From positions 1-63,444 of the forward strand of contig NZ_JAFIFQ010000013.1 in assembly GCF_020831925.1 (NCBI RefSeq): a stretch of DNA of 63,444 nucleotides, written 5' to 3'. Position 1 is the first letter of the stretch, and each line of letters begins with the position of its first letter. The notes under the pieces were generated by a model, which did not search any database, was not told where the DNA came from, and worked only from the letters and a program-made list of their open reading frames with translations. Positions 1 to 8,838 of this stretch are shown piece by piece. A program made the position numbers and the translations under genes. This DNA is from Alkalimonas sp. (lineage in GTDB: Bacteria; Pseudomonadota; Gammaproteobacteria; Enterobacterales; Alteromonadaceae).

Positions 1-70
1 GATGCTGACGGATCTCATCCGCCAATAACTCCTCCACACCTTTGGAGGTTAATGCCCAAAATTCCAGCAT
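1..70 (-). CDS. rlmL: RlmL/RlmKL 23S rRNA methyltransferase, N-terminus only
   Basis: Partial gene running off the left edge; only the first 23 codons are present. The reverse strand reads MLEFWALTSKGVEELLADEI, which matches the start of the THUMP-containing N-terminus of RlmL/RlmKL (E. coli begins MNSLFASTARGLEELL). The family makes m2G2445 in 23S rRNA, and in the fused form also m7G2069. An ATG 14 nt further upstream is out of frame, so the start at position 70 is chosen, though its Shine-Dalgarno is weak. The fragment is too short to show any catalytic motif; the call rests on the 'F-A-T-S-K-G-V/L-E-E-L-L' signature. Confidence 0.75.
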   Translation of the reverse strand, partial: MLEFWALTSKGVEELLADEIRQH

Positions 71-224
71 GCTTTGACTGCCATGAAAAAAATCGATGGC
101 TAGTATATCAGAAGCGAAACCCGAAGACGCGCCCCTGGGGGTGAATCTTTGTTACCTTTACCACGGCTTTTACCAGCAGATGCCGAATAAAGCAGCAAAC
201 GATTGCCATCGATTGAATTGGTAC

Positions 225-253
225 TTGCGTCCTTACCAAAAACCCCCTATCAT
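225..253 (+). promoter_or_regulatory. Promoter of the initiator tRNA genes
   Basis: TTGCGT (225-230) and TATCAT (248-253) are separated by exactly 17 bp and followed by a GC-rich discriminator (TCGCCCCGC), the arrangement expected of a stringently controlled sigma-70 stable-RNA promoter. The predicted start lies about 10-15 nt before the first tRNA. No second convincing promoter is seen between the two tRNAs, so they are probably co-transcribed. Confidence 0.6.
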
Positions 254-271
254 TCGCCCCGCAATGACGGA

Positions 272-348
<77 letters not shown>

Positions 349-433
349 ATTGTGACTAAGTTATTCCAAAGGTCATCAATTAACGTCTTGCAAATCAAAC
401 TATTATCTTTACTGCTCAAGGGTAATATACGGA

Positions 434-510
<77 letters not shown>

Positions 511-517
511 ACAATTG

Positions 518-540
518 ACCAGCTTAGTGCTGGTTTTTTT
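518..540 (+). terminator. Rho-independent terminator of the tRNA-fMet pair
   Basis: ACCAGC-TTAGT-GCTGGT stem-loop followed by seven T residues, starting 8 nt after the second tRNA. Confidence 0.85.
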
Positions 541-550
541 GTATCGGTTA

Positions 551-612
551 TTCGCCCTCGGGCTCCTCTTTACAACCGCGGGGCGAAGGTCGCAAATCCG
601 GCTCGGCAACCA
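551..612 (+). pseudogene. Decayed tRNA-fMet copy
   Basis: The stretch aligns with the 3' two-thirds of the tRNA-fMet genes (CTCGGGCTC..., GCGAAGGTCG, CAAATCCGGCTC, GGCAACCA) but carries deletions and substitutions. The anticodon loop is destroyed, the T arm has lost several bases and no acceptor stem can form. It is followed by a decayed copy of the terminator. A still weaker echo (AACCCGACGATTGCCGGTTC, from about 659) may be another remnant. It is not a functional tRNA. Confidence 0.6.
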
Positions 613-620
613 ACATCGTA

Positions 621-643
621 ACCAGCCTGGTGCTAGTTTTTTT
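621..643 (+). terminator. Degenerate duplicate of the tRNA terminator
   Basis: ACCAGCCTGGTGCTAGT followed by seven T residues. It corresponds base for base to the terminator at 518-540 but has lost pairing in the stem. It lies the same distance after the decayed tRNA as the intact terminator does after the intact tRNA, which shows that tRNA plus terminator were duplicated as one unit. Confidence 0.45.
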
Positions 644-789
644 GTGCCTCGAATTCGGCAACCCGACGATTGCCGGTTCGCGCCTGCAAATATCATATTT
701 TTGTCGTACCTGTTTACTGTACTTCCTTCGGCACTTCATTACACTGACTCCATCATAAGCTCACTACACGTGAAATAAATGACTTTAAT

Positions 790-1246
790 ATGACGCCTAT
801 GTCTCCAGCTGGTTTTGTTGCTTTTCTACTGATATGGTTGTTTTGTGCAAGCAGCTATGGTCAATCCTTGATTGTCATGTATCATGAGCGCCCTCCTTAT
901 ATCAGCTATCAACATGGTCAAATCCGGCTATTCCTATGGCGATCATCTGGATTCGGCTATACGCAATTTAGCACCTCGCACCATCAGTACCACGCAGGAA
1001 AACCTGGTCATGCTGCAAATGCTGCAAGCCGGACGCGTCGATTACCTGTTGATCGCTCCAGAGGAGGCTGAGTTCGCTATTTCGGAAGCGGGTTTAAACC
1101 GACAAGATTTTTTGCTGCACTCGTTACAGAATATGCCCTTAGGCGAACAGCGCTTCCTAATCTTCAGCCAACAAGTTGCACCAGAAGTAATTGAGCATAT
1201 CAACCAGCGTTTGCGGTTCTATCATCAACGGGTATCCGCACTTTAA
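790..1246 (+). pseudogene. Periplasmic solute-binding protein (SBP family 3-like), broken
   Basis: The first frame encodes a signal peptide (LLIWLFCASSYGQS) and the opening strand of a periplasmic binding domain (LIVMYHERPPYISY). The sequence then jumps frame, near 920, to a C-terminal half containing KSGYSYGDHLDSAI, LQAGRVDYLLIAPEEAEF and an intact C-terminus ending at 1246. The two pieces together give about 150 codons against roughly 240-260 for the family. The central portion is therefore deleted and the junction is out of frame. This looks like an internal deletion rather than a sequencing error, because a single-base shift would not remove about 100 residues. The function of the intact ancestor is unknown. 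Confidence 0.7.
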
Positions 1247-1286
1247 GCCTGCGGTATCCATATACTCAGTTATAGGCAGGCCCTAA

Positions 1287-1922
1287 TTAGAGTAGTCGGT
1301 GTTGTTCAACAGGCACTGGGATAAACGCCCTTGCCCCCAGTTCTCGAGCCAGCTGGCGTAGCTCCGCGGTGTGTTTTACCGGTTGGTAGGCAAAACAGCT
1401 GACCTGAAGCCCGGCCTCGGCCGCACTGTGAATAAACTGGCACACATCACTAAAACTACCCGCTTTGGGTTGCACCAGCTGTTGGTAGGCCGGCGGATTG
1501 GCGACGGGTAAATACACCTCCAGCTGCTCCACGCCTAGCTGGTTTAGCTGCTCACACAATGCCGCGGCGCTTGCTGGTGGTACCAAACCATACGTCACCA
1601 AAGTGATAGGCACGCCATGGCGCCTGGCTTTTAAAACAGGTAGCACCTCAGCCAATAGCTCCATGGCAAGCAGCGGATCGCCCTGCCCGGCAAAGGCAAT
1701 GCCTTTAAGCTCAAACTCGGTACCGGCGGCATGTTCGTACTGATGCTGATAGGCAAACTCGATGGCATCCAACAGCTGCGCGGTACTGGGCTCTGCCAGC
1801 AGCTGCTCCGCCAGATTTTGCTGCTCGGCAAGCTCCAGCAGCGAGCGTGCTGCGGGGAGAGCGGTGCCTGTTTGCAGGGTTAACCTGCCCTGCTGCAAAT
1901 AGCTTAGTCCGGTGACCAACAT
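1287..1922 (-). CDS. Radical-SAM-like protein lacking the Fe-S cysteine motif
   Basis: 211 residues from an ATG at 1922; a longer TTG start at 1943 is possible. The segment GIAFAGQGDPLL...LLAEVLPVLKARRHGVPITLVTYGL resembles the 'GGEP...VTNG' region of radical SAM barrels, and the later IHSAAEAGLQVSCFA stretch fits a following strand. No CxxxCxxC motif exists; the only cysteines are isolated ones near the middle and C-terminus. It may be a degenerate or N-terminally shortened radical SAM relative, or a different TIM-barrel protein. It is a lone gene, convergent with the SBP pseudogene. The function cannot be stated. Confidence 0.4.
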   Translation of the reverse strand: MLVTGLSYLQQGRLTLQTGTALPAARSLLELAEQQNLAEQLLAEPSTAQLLDAIEFAYQHQYEHAAGTEFELKGIAFAGQGDPLLAMELLAEVLPVLKARRHGVPITLVTYGLVPPASAAALCEQLNQLGVEQLEVYLPVANPPAYQQLVQPKAGSFSDVCQFIHSAAEAGLQVSCFAYQPVKHTAELRQLARELGARAFIPVPVEQHRLL

Positions 1923-2078
1923 AGTAATAACTGTTCCCTGCAATGATACATTCTGTGCATTACCATACTGCCTTTTGCCAGTGCTGAACAGCGATTTACC
2001 CAGCGAGCTATCGGATACGAGAGCGGCTGATAGTCTTTATAATAGCTCAAGGTTTTATTGGCCAATTGCCAAAAGCAG

Positions 2079-2100
2079 CCAGCCGGCAAATGCCGGCTGG
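2079..2100. terminator. Strong hairpin, probable bidirectional terminator
   Basis: CCAGCCGGCA-AA-TGCCGGCTGG, a perfect 10-bp stem. It has TTGTTGGTTTTA on the plus-strand side and CTGCTTTTGG on the minus-strand side. It lies about 110 nt beyond the stop codon of the TonB-dependent receptor, which reads towards it. Confidence 0.6.
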
Positions 2101-2137
2101 TTGTTGGTTTTATCTGCCTTTGGCTTGCCCAAAGGGG

Positions 2138-2200
2138 GGTGATTGCTGCCAGAGGTAGATGAAGGATCAGCTTTCATCCGGGAGGGCAGCAGCAATCACC
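2138..2200. repeat. Nested inverted repeat downstream of the TonB-dependent receptor
   Basis: GGTGATTGCTGCC (2138-2150) pairs with GGCAGCAGCAATCACC (2185-2200, one 3-nt bulge). The enclosed segment contains a second pair, GATGAA/TTCATC. The structure begins 10 nt after the receptor stop codon, so on the minus-strand mRNA it would form a long 3' stem. It could act as a terminator or 3'-end stabiliser, or be a REP-like element. Confidence 0.5.
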
Positions 2201-2210
2201 CTTACGCTCA

Positions 2211-5200
2211 TCAGAACACAGCACGCACGCTCAGCGCATACCGACGATCGGTCGTGAAGTTTAGCGCATCGGTGCGCACCCCTTCCTGGTTCATCTGGTA
2301 CTGGGTACGGATCTCGCTACGCAGCAGGTTGCTGCCTTCGATACCGATTTTCCAGTTGTCATTGATGCTGTAGTACAGGCTGGCATCCATCATACCGGTC
2401 GATTTGGCAAAAGCCGGTACATACTCTTCCGACTCTCGCAGGGTAAGCAGGTACTCCGAGCGCCAGGTATAGGCCAGGCGGAAAGAGATAGCCTCGTACT
2501 CGTACATGCCCACAATATTCAGGTTGCGATCCGAGTATCCTTGCAATGGCAAACCACTGAACACCCGGAAGGTATTGCGGTTGTCAGCAATGCGGTTACC
2601 TGCTTCGTCAAAGCCGAGCGTGCCATCCGAGATTTCATTCGGATCTTCCAAACCGCTCTGATCGATGTAGGTAAAGTTTACCTGCAAGCCTAAGCCACTC
2701 CAGGCACCTGGCAGCATGTCGTAAAACTGCGAGTACGACAGTTCTACACCGCGAATGGTGCCGGAGCCAGTATTGGCAGGGCCATAAGCAGACACATTGT
2801 AGTTTTCACCTTCAAACTCCAGCGGTAGCTCGAACGAGCGGCTGCGAATGATGTTGTCCAGCCGCTTATGGAACAAGGCTACAGCCATATAACCTGCCGG
2901 AGCAAAGTACCATTCGGTCGACAGGTCCAGATTAATAGAGCTTTCTGGCTTCAGGTACGGGTTGCCGGCAAGCGCGGTGACCGCGATATTATCCAGCCCC
3001 ACCACCGGGTTGTTTTCCTCGTCGTAATCCATACCTGGCGTTTGCAAACGGCGATCGTAATCCAGATCCAGCAAGCTGATGTTGCGGGTATCCAGCAGGC
3101 TTGGGTAATACAGCCCTTTGGAAGCACCAAAACGCACCACCACATCGTCGGTCACGCCAACATTAAAGTTCAGACTAGGCAACAAGGTGGTGTAGTCGGT
3201 CCCTTTGACCGTGCTAAGCTGCGACTGTCCCCCTGCCAAATTGTAGTAGCGCAGGTATTCCGGCTGCTGCATCACGGTATTAAGCGAGGTACCCGCCTCG
3301 CCGCGCCGTGCTTCTATCGGCTGCACAAAAGCACCGGTGGACTGAAGTTTGTAGTTCACATAGCGCAGACCAAGGTTCCCCTTAACCGGCATCGTCAAAT
3401 CAATGAAATCAAAATCACCGCGTACATAGAGCTCGGTGCGCTTTTCATTGGATGAACTGATGTTATGGGCCGCAAAAGGGCCATCCACCCGGCCGGGTTT
3501 GTCGGTGTAGGGCACATAGGTTCCGGTACAAACGCCATTGTTGGCCGCACTTAAAGTGGCATTGTGCCAACCTTGCTGACAGCCCTGGCGCAGAGACTCG
3601 GCATAATTACGTACCAGGTCCATCCGCGGGAACAGGAAGTTATTCACATGGCCCTGCAACACATTGCCATGGTAGAAATTGGAGAAATCGACCCGCTCAA
3701 ACAGCTCAGGGCGATTGACCGCGGCAGCGGCATTACGATCGGCCTGGATCCACGGCGTACCGATGGCAGACCAACCTTCGTAGGCGGTATCGCGTACCGT
3801 CAGATCTTTATCCGAATAGTAGAAGCCAGTTCTCACCGCGGTGAACAGACCATCCAGCTCGTAGGTCAGATCAAACTTAAAGCTATCGGCTCGAGCGCTG
3901 TTGTGCTCTTCTTGCTCCATACCACTGCCCAGAAAGACATTGGGTACCGGGCCATCCCAATCAGCATTAGGCGACCAGCCTGCAGTCATGATGTTGTCGC
4001 TTAAAAACTCCACCGTTGGGCGTGAACCGCGCATATCCAGGAAATACGGTGATACCACATGCACATGGTTGCCGCGGGTTTGGCCAGACATGCTGTAGTT
4101 ATGCACTATTTTCTCTGAATCAATGTGCTGATAATCAAACACCATGCTCAGGCGATCGGTTGGCCGGTACACCAGGTTGAACGAAGTATCCTGCACCGTA
4201 TTTTCGTTGTAGTTCCAGCGGCTACGATAAAAGAATGGCGTTTCCGGGCTTACACCGAGCGCAATGCCCGAGGTGACAAAACCGTTGTTAGTGGTCAGCG
4301 GGTAGCCATTGGCGGCATCGTCCCGCCAGTTTTGCGATGAGCCCATAAAACTGCGAAAACCTTGCGCGGCCTGGCCAATTTGGCGTTCATTCCACTCCAG
4401 CGAGGCTCTGGAGTTGATGTGTTCTAAGGTGGCCACCAGGGTGTTGTCGGTATTGGCCCATTGCAACGACGAGGTAAAGCCGGTGCGTTTACGATCATTG
4501 TCGGCGGTGCTCATATGAATGGCGACTGGCACATGCCAAACACTGCCTGCTGGCTGGCCAGGTAAAGCAGGGCCATCAACCGGAGAGTCCGGATCAACAC
4601 CGGTAATACCACCCCACTGGTCCAGCGTTGGTACGAAAGAGTCGCCCCGTGAGTGAAAGTTGCCTAAACCAATACCATCACCACGGGTTTTAAATTCGGA
4701 CTGCGAGGCCGCAATCAGAAAACCAAAACGGCCCGCATTGGTTTCCCAGCTATCCGAGAACAGCGCCGATACCGACGGTGTCCATTCTTTACGGTAATCG
4801 CCATAGTTGGCCTTCACATTCACAGCAAGCAAGCGCTGGTCGGTATCAAATGGCTTTCGGGTCACCAGATTGACCGTGCCGGCAATGCCACCGGAAATTA
4901 AATCAGCCGTCTGATTTTTAACCACTTCGACCGAGCCGAGCAGCTCGGCCGGAAAGTCCTCATAACTTAAGCCACCCCATGGGTTGGCACTGAACGCATC
5001 CCGACCATTCACTTCGGAACGCACCCGATCAAGGCCGCGAACTAAGACCCCGGTGCCTTCATCGGCATAATGCTTGGGATCGTCCGACGAGGCAAAACGC
5101 TCTATGGTGACCCCTGGAACTCGCTGCAAAGCTTCGGTGACTGATTTATCCGGCAGAGCCCCGATGTCGGATGCGGTAATCACATCTTTTACGGTATCAG

Positions 5201-5396
5201 CAAAGCGCTTCAGGTTCTGAGCACTCAGTAAACTTCCTCGGATACCCCTGACTTCGATCACTTCAACCTGCTCGTCGGCCGCCTCATCAATGACATCGCT
5301 GTCATTTCCAGCCAAGGCAATTACAGGCTGAAGCCCAAAAATTGCAGCCGAAACGGCTAACGTTAACTTGTTACCATTAAATTTTGTTCCAGGCAT
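2211..5396 (-). CDS. TonB-dependent outer-membrane receptor
   Basis: 1061 residues. A signal peptide (LAVSAAIFGLQPVIALAG) is followed by the plug domain, which begins VIEVRGIRGSL and continues with DVITASDIGALPDKSV and EALQRVPGVTIER. A long 22-strand-type barrel ends in a terminal aromatic residue (RRYALSVRAVF), the normal signal for BAM insertion. Plug sequence and length match the TonB-Xanth-Caul subfamily, which in Alteromonadales and Xanthomonadales usually imports oligosaccharides or glycoconjugates rather than siderophores; this is family knowledge. The divergent GH20 gene and the amino-acid genes further right suggest an amino-sugar-containing ligand (inference). The upstream region carries an operator-like palindrome shared with the rpiR promoter region. 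Confidence 0.93.
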   Translation of the reverse strand: MPGTKFNGNKLTLAVSAAIFGLQPVIALAGNDSDVIDEAADEQVEVIEVRGIRGSLLSAQNLKRFADTVKDVITASDIGALPDKSVTEALQRVPGVTIERFASSDDPKHYADEGTGVLVRGLDRVRSEVNGRDAFSANPWGGLSYEDFPAELLGSVEVVKNQTADLISGGIAGTVNLVTRKPFDTDQRLLAVNVKANYGDYRKEWTPSVSALFSDSWETNAGRFGFLIAASQSEFKTRGDGIGLGNFHSRGDSFVPTLDQWGGITGVDPDSPVDGPALPGQPAGSVWHVPVAIHMSTADNDRKRTGFTSSLQWANTDNTLVATLEHINSRASLEWNERQIGQAAQGFRSFMGSSQNWRDDAANGYPLTTNNGFVTSGIALGVSPETPFFYRSRWNYNENTVQDTSFNLVYRPTDRLSMVFDYQHIDSEKIVHNYSMSGQTRGNHVHVVSPYFLDMRGSRPTVEFLSDNIMTAGWSPNADWDGPVPNVFLGSGMEQEEHNSARADSFKFDLTYELDGLFTAVRTGFYYSDKDLTVRDTAYEGWSAIGTPWIQADRNAAAAVNRPELFERVDFSNFYHGNVLQGHVNNFLFPRMDLVRNYAESLRQGCQQGWHNATLSAANNGVCTGTYVPYTDKPGRVDGPFAAHNISSSNEKRTELYVRGDFDFIDLTMPVKGNLGLRYVNYKLQSTGAFVQPIEARRGEAGTSLNTVMQQPEYLRYYNLAGGQSQLSTVKGTDYTTLLPSLNFNVGVTDDVVVRFGASKGLYYPSLLDTRNISLLDLDYDRRLQTPGMDYDEENNPVVGLDNIAVTALAGNPYLKPESSINLDLSTEWYFAPAGYMAVALFHKRLDNIIRSRSFELPLEFEGENYNVSAYGPANTGSGTIRGVELSYSQFYDMLPGAWSGLGLQVNFTYIDQSGLEDPNEISDGTLGFDEAGNRIADNRNTFRVFSGLPLQGYSDRNLNIVGMYEYEAISFRLAYTWRSEYLLTLRESEEYVPAFAKSTGMMDASLYYSINDNWKIGIEGSNLLRSEIRTQYQMNQEGVRTDALNFTTDRRYALSVRAVF

Positions 5397-5525
5397 GGCG
5401 TTACTCTCTTCTCTTTATTGTCTCGTTGTCTACACCGAGTACAGGCCGACGCAGGCCTTTCGATGTTCTATACTGATTGCGTTGATCAGCCCTGCTTGCT
5501 AACTGCTATATACCCAAGCTCATTG

Positions 5526-5555
5526 TTACTTTGTACCATGAAGAGCAAAAAGTAA
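5526..5555. promoter_or_regulatory. Putative RpiR operator, copy 1 (receptor/GH20 intergenic)
   Basis: TTACTTT-N16-AAAGTAA inverted repeat. The sequence TACTTTGTACCAT-N8-AAAAGTAAACAG (5527-5559) recurs exactly, with identical spacing and an unrelated N8, between rpiR and the PLP-enzyme gene at 13229-13261. It lies 74 nt before the GH20 start and 130 nt before the receptor start. Binding by the RpiR-family protein encoded at 12303-13166 is inferred. Confidence 0.6.
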
Positions 5556-5628
5556 ACAGTTATTTTTGCTTTTTTATGCGATAACTTCTATGAGCCCTAT
5601 CCAAAGCACTTGAAAGCCAGCACTTTTA

Positions 5629-8600
5629 ATGTTACCAAGTAACAAAGACACTTCAGAAATGAGATCCAAGATGCGATGTAAACTCCTAGGCCTGATTATC
5701 CTGTCGCTGCTACTGGCACCTGTCTACCCACTGTCCGCTCAGGCTTGCCAGCACAGCGCTTGTCTAATGCCATACCCGCAGCAGCTTGAGTGGTTAGACA
5801 GTGCCCCCCTGCCATTCCCTGAAAAATTAAACTGGACCTTTCCAGAGCAGCATAGCGCCATGGTGCAACCGGCTTTAAAACGCATGCTTGGACGTTTGCA
5901 ACAAACGAACCCACAGCTGAACTTTGCTGCAGATGCCCCCGCCTTTATTCATATCACCATTGCCGACCAGCAGCCATTTTTCTGGCCACAATTGCACCAG
6001 GACGAGTCCTACCAGCTTAGAGTTGATGGCAGCGGCATTCAACTGAGTGCAAACACGCACCTTGGCATACTGCACGGCCTGGAAACCCTGTTGCAACTGG
6101 CAGCAATGGACAATACCGTACCGGCGGTGCTGATCAAGGATAGCCCACGCTTTGCCTGGCGCGGCTTGCTACTCGATCCGGCCCGCCACTTTTTGCCGGC
6201 CGAGACCATCAAGCGCCAACTGGATGCGATGGCGGCGGCCAAATTGAATGTGCTGCACTGGCATTTAACCGATGATCAGGGCTGGCGGTTGGAGTCCAAG
6301 CGTTTTCCGAAGTTGCATCAGGTGGCTGGCACCGATGGTTACTACACTCAGGATGAAATCCGCAGTATCGTGCATTACGCTGCCAGGCGTGGCATTCGGG
6401 TAGTACCGGAAATTGATGTACCCGGTCATACCACCGCTTTAGGCGCTGCTTATCCGGAGTTGATGGCGATGCCTGGCCCAGCGACGCCCGAAACACATTG
6501 GGGCATCCACCCGGCCGTGCTGGATCCAACCAATGACGAGGTTTTTGTATTTCTGCAGCAATTGCTGGAAGAAGTCACCAGCCTTTTTCCGGATGCTTAT
6601 CTGCACATTGGTGGTGATGAGGTCTTGCCTGATCATTGGCAACAAAATCCGGCGATACGTGCATTCAAGCAGCAACATGGCTTAACGGATCATCTGGCAC
6701 TGCAAAGCTGGTTCAATCAACGGTTACTTTCTATCTTGACCGCGTTGGATCGCCGAATGATTGGCTGGGATGAGATTTTAACCCCCGACTTGCCAGCATC
6801 CAGCCTGGTGCAATCCTGGCGTGGGCTGGACTCTGTGGTCGAAGCTGCTCAAGCCGGACATGATGTGATTCTTTCTACCGGCTACTACCTGGATCAACCA
6901 CAGTTCGCCAGTTTTCATTACCGCATCGACCCACTGCCTAAACCCAGCCCGGAAATCCCTGACAGCTATCAGGCCTGGTCTGGTTGGCAGTTTGACATAC
7001 CTCGGTTACGTGGTGCTCCGATTCGTGGTGAGCTCTACCTGGTGTTTCTGGACAACCATGAAGTCCAGGGCTTTATCGACTTTGCTGGCCGAAGCAGACA
7101 ACAGCTGCAGCAACTGGAACTGGAAGCCAATCGTTTACGCTTTCAGTTGGATACCTGGATGGGGCCAATACAGGCGCAGTGGTCACTTGGCACGGACCTA
7201 ACCGGTGAACTGGTAGTTGGCAATGCGCCCTATGCAGTGCATGGCAGTCAATTGGCCTGGTACAACAGCAGTCAGCCGTTACCAACAGGCTTAGCCCGGC
7301 CAACGCTAAGCAAGCAAGAAGCCGACAGAGTGCTGGGGGGGGAAATCGCACTCTGGGGGGAGTTGGTCAATGCCGATGTGATTGATCGTCGGCTGTGGCC
7401 TCAGGCCCTGGTGGTAGCAGAGCGGCTCTGGTCTGCGGCTGAACTTACCGATGAAGACTTCCTCTATCAACGCCTGGCAGAGCTGGAACCCTGGCTTGAG
7501 CACTCACTTGGCTTACAACATCGACAGCAGCAGGATAGAGGGCTGACCAAGTTGGTGCAACCTAATGGCATGACAGCGATGCACCAATTCATGGTTGGCC
7601 TTGAGCCGGCGCACTACTACCACCGGCTGCATGAGCGCTCGGTACGCCAGCAGTACCATAATCAGGCGCCACTGGACCGACTGGTGGATTTTCTACCATC
7701 AGAACACCATCAGCTGCGCCAGCTCGAGCAGTTACTGAGCCGTTGGCAGCACGATAACAGCACCTCCCTTGAGCCACTAGAGCAGCAGTTTCGTCTCTGG
7801 CAACAGCTGCCCGACACCTTGTTGCCTTACTTAACCAATACGGCTCATGCCAAAGAGCTGAAGCCCGTGATCACACAGCTCAGCGCCCTGGCATCCCTGG
7901 GGCTTGAGCTGCTACAACAGCCATCGCCTCATCCACAGCAGTTGGACGCAGCCCGCCAGCTCTGGCAGGAAAGTCGCGCTATCCAGGCTGAGTTAGTACT
8001 GGCAGCGCATCGGCTGATCCGACCGTTGCTCAAACAATCATCCAGCACGGTCTGGGTAGCCGCCAACACCTTTACCGATGGCATTGAAGGACCGGCCTTT
8101 GGGCCGGATCAGCACTTGTATCTGGTTAATTATCAACAGCAAGGCAGCATTGGCCGGGTCGATCCACAAGGCCAAACCAGCTTAGAGTTGCATTTACCAG
8201 AGGGGAGTATTGGCAATGGCATCCGCTTTGGCGCGGATGGTAGCCGGATGTTTATCGCGGACTATAGCCGCAACCGGATCTGGCAATATCAGATGGACAG
8301 CCAGCAATTAACTGAATTGGTGCATCAACCAGCCATGCATCAACCCAATGATCTGGCTTTACTACCGCCAGATACATTGTTTGCCAGCGATCCCGACTGG
8401 TCGTCAGCTACCGGTCAATTGTGGCGCATTACAGCCGATGGCCACAGCCAGTTGCTGGAAGCCAATATGGGCACCACCAATGGCATTGAGGTGTCTGACG
8501 ATCAGCAGTTTTTGTTTGTCAACGAGAGTGTCCAGCGGCGTATTTGGCGTTACCGAATTAAACAACAAGAACTGACCGACAAGACCTTGATTGCCGCCTT

Positions 8601-8838
8601 TTCCTCCGCCGGGCTGGATGGTATGCGCATGGTGCAACCAGGCGTGCTGGCGGTAACCCGTTTTGGCAATGGCAGTGTTATTTTGCTAAATACCGATGGG
8701 CAATTGCTGGCTGAGCTGCCACTTAAGCACCGGAACCCAACCAACCTAGCTGCTCGCTCGGATCAGTTGTACATCACGCTGCAAGATTGTGGCTGCATCG
8801 AGCGACTCACCTTACCAAGCCCGGAACCCGCTTACTAA
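5629..8838 (+). CDS. GH20 beta-N-acetylhexosaminidase fused to an SMP-30/gluconolactonase-like propeller
   Basis: 1069 residues from ATG 5629. The in-frame ATG at 5671 would give a tighter signal peptide (KLLGLIILSLLLAPVYPLSA) and may be the true start. GH20 features appear in order: a GH20b-like N-terminal domain (to about 170), the barrel start (RFAWRGLLLDPARHF), LHWHLTDDQGWR, and the catalytic pair D330-E331 in HIGGDEV. The barrel ends with VLGGEIALWGE and AERLWS. About 110 residues are inserted between YYLDQPQ (about 431) and VLGGE (about 568). After a helical region, residues from about 805 to the end form an SGL/SMP-30-type propeller (GIEGPAFGPDQHLYLVN, NGIRFGADGSRMFIADY, QPNDLAL). GH20 enzymes release terminal GlcNAc or GalNAc; the propeller suggests lactone or ester hydrolysis. 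An 8-G tract lies at 7335-7342. The 3' end overlaps the convergent M81 gene by 4 bp. Confidence 0.9.
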   Translation: MLPSNKDTSEMRSKMRCKLLGLIILSLLLAPVYPLSAQACQHSACLMPYPQQLEWLDSAPLPFPEKLNWTFPEQHSAMVQPALKRMLGRLQQTNPQLNFAADAPAFIHITIADQQPFFWPQLHQDESYQLRVDGSGIQLSANTHLGILHGLETLLQLAAMDNTVPAVLIKDSPRFAWRGLLLDPARHFLPAETIKRQLDAMAAAKLNVLHWHLTDDQGWRLESKRFPKLHQVAGTDGYYTQDEIRSIVHYAARRGIRVVPEIDVPGHTTALGAAYPELMAMPGPATPETHWGIHPAVLDPTNDEVFVFLQQLLEEVTSLFPDAYLHIGGDEVLPDHWQQNPAIRAFKQQHGLTDHLALQSWFNQRLLSILTALDRRMIGWDEILTPDLPASSLVQSWRGLDSVVEAAQAGHDVILSTGYYLDQPQFASFHYRIDPLPKPSPEIPDSYQAWSGWQFDIPRLRGAPIRGELYLVFLDNHEVQGFIDFAGRSRQQLQQLELEANRLRFQLDTWMGPIQAQWSLGTDLTGELVVGNAPYAVHGSQLAWYNSSQPLPTGLARPTLSKQEADRVLGGEIALWGELVNADVIDRRLWPQALVVAERLWSAAELTDEDFLYQRLAELEPWLEHSLGLQHRQQQDRGLTKLVQPNGMTAMHQFMVGLEPAHYYHRLHERSVRQQYHNQAPLDRLVDFLPSEHHQLRQLEQLLSRWQHDNSTSLEPLEQQFRLWQQLPDTLLPYLTNTAHAKELKPVITQLSALASLGLELLQQPSPHPQQLDAARQLWQESRAIQAELVLAAHRLIRPLLKQSSSTVWVAANTFTDGIEGPAFGPDQHLYLVNYQQQGSIGRVDPQGQTSLELHLPEGSIGNGIRFGADGSRMFIADYSRNRIWQYQMDSQQLTELVHQPAMHQPNDLALLPPDTLFASDPDWSSATGQLWRITADGHSQLLEANMGTTNGIEVSDDQQFLFVNESVQRRIWRYRIKQQELTDKTLIAAFSSAGLDGMRMVQPGVLAVTRFGNGSVILLNTDGQLLAELPLKHRNPTNLAARSDQLYITLQDCGCIERLTLPSPEPAY

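Noticed and set aside
2868-4340. Open frames of 70-195 codons opposite the TonB receptor gene.
   Set aside because: The receptor on the other strand is a full-length recognisable protein; the opposite frames have no Shine-Dalgarno and no family features.
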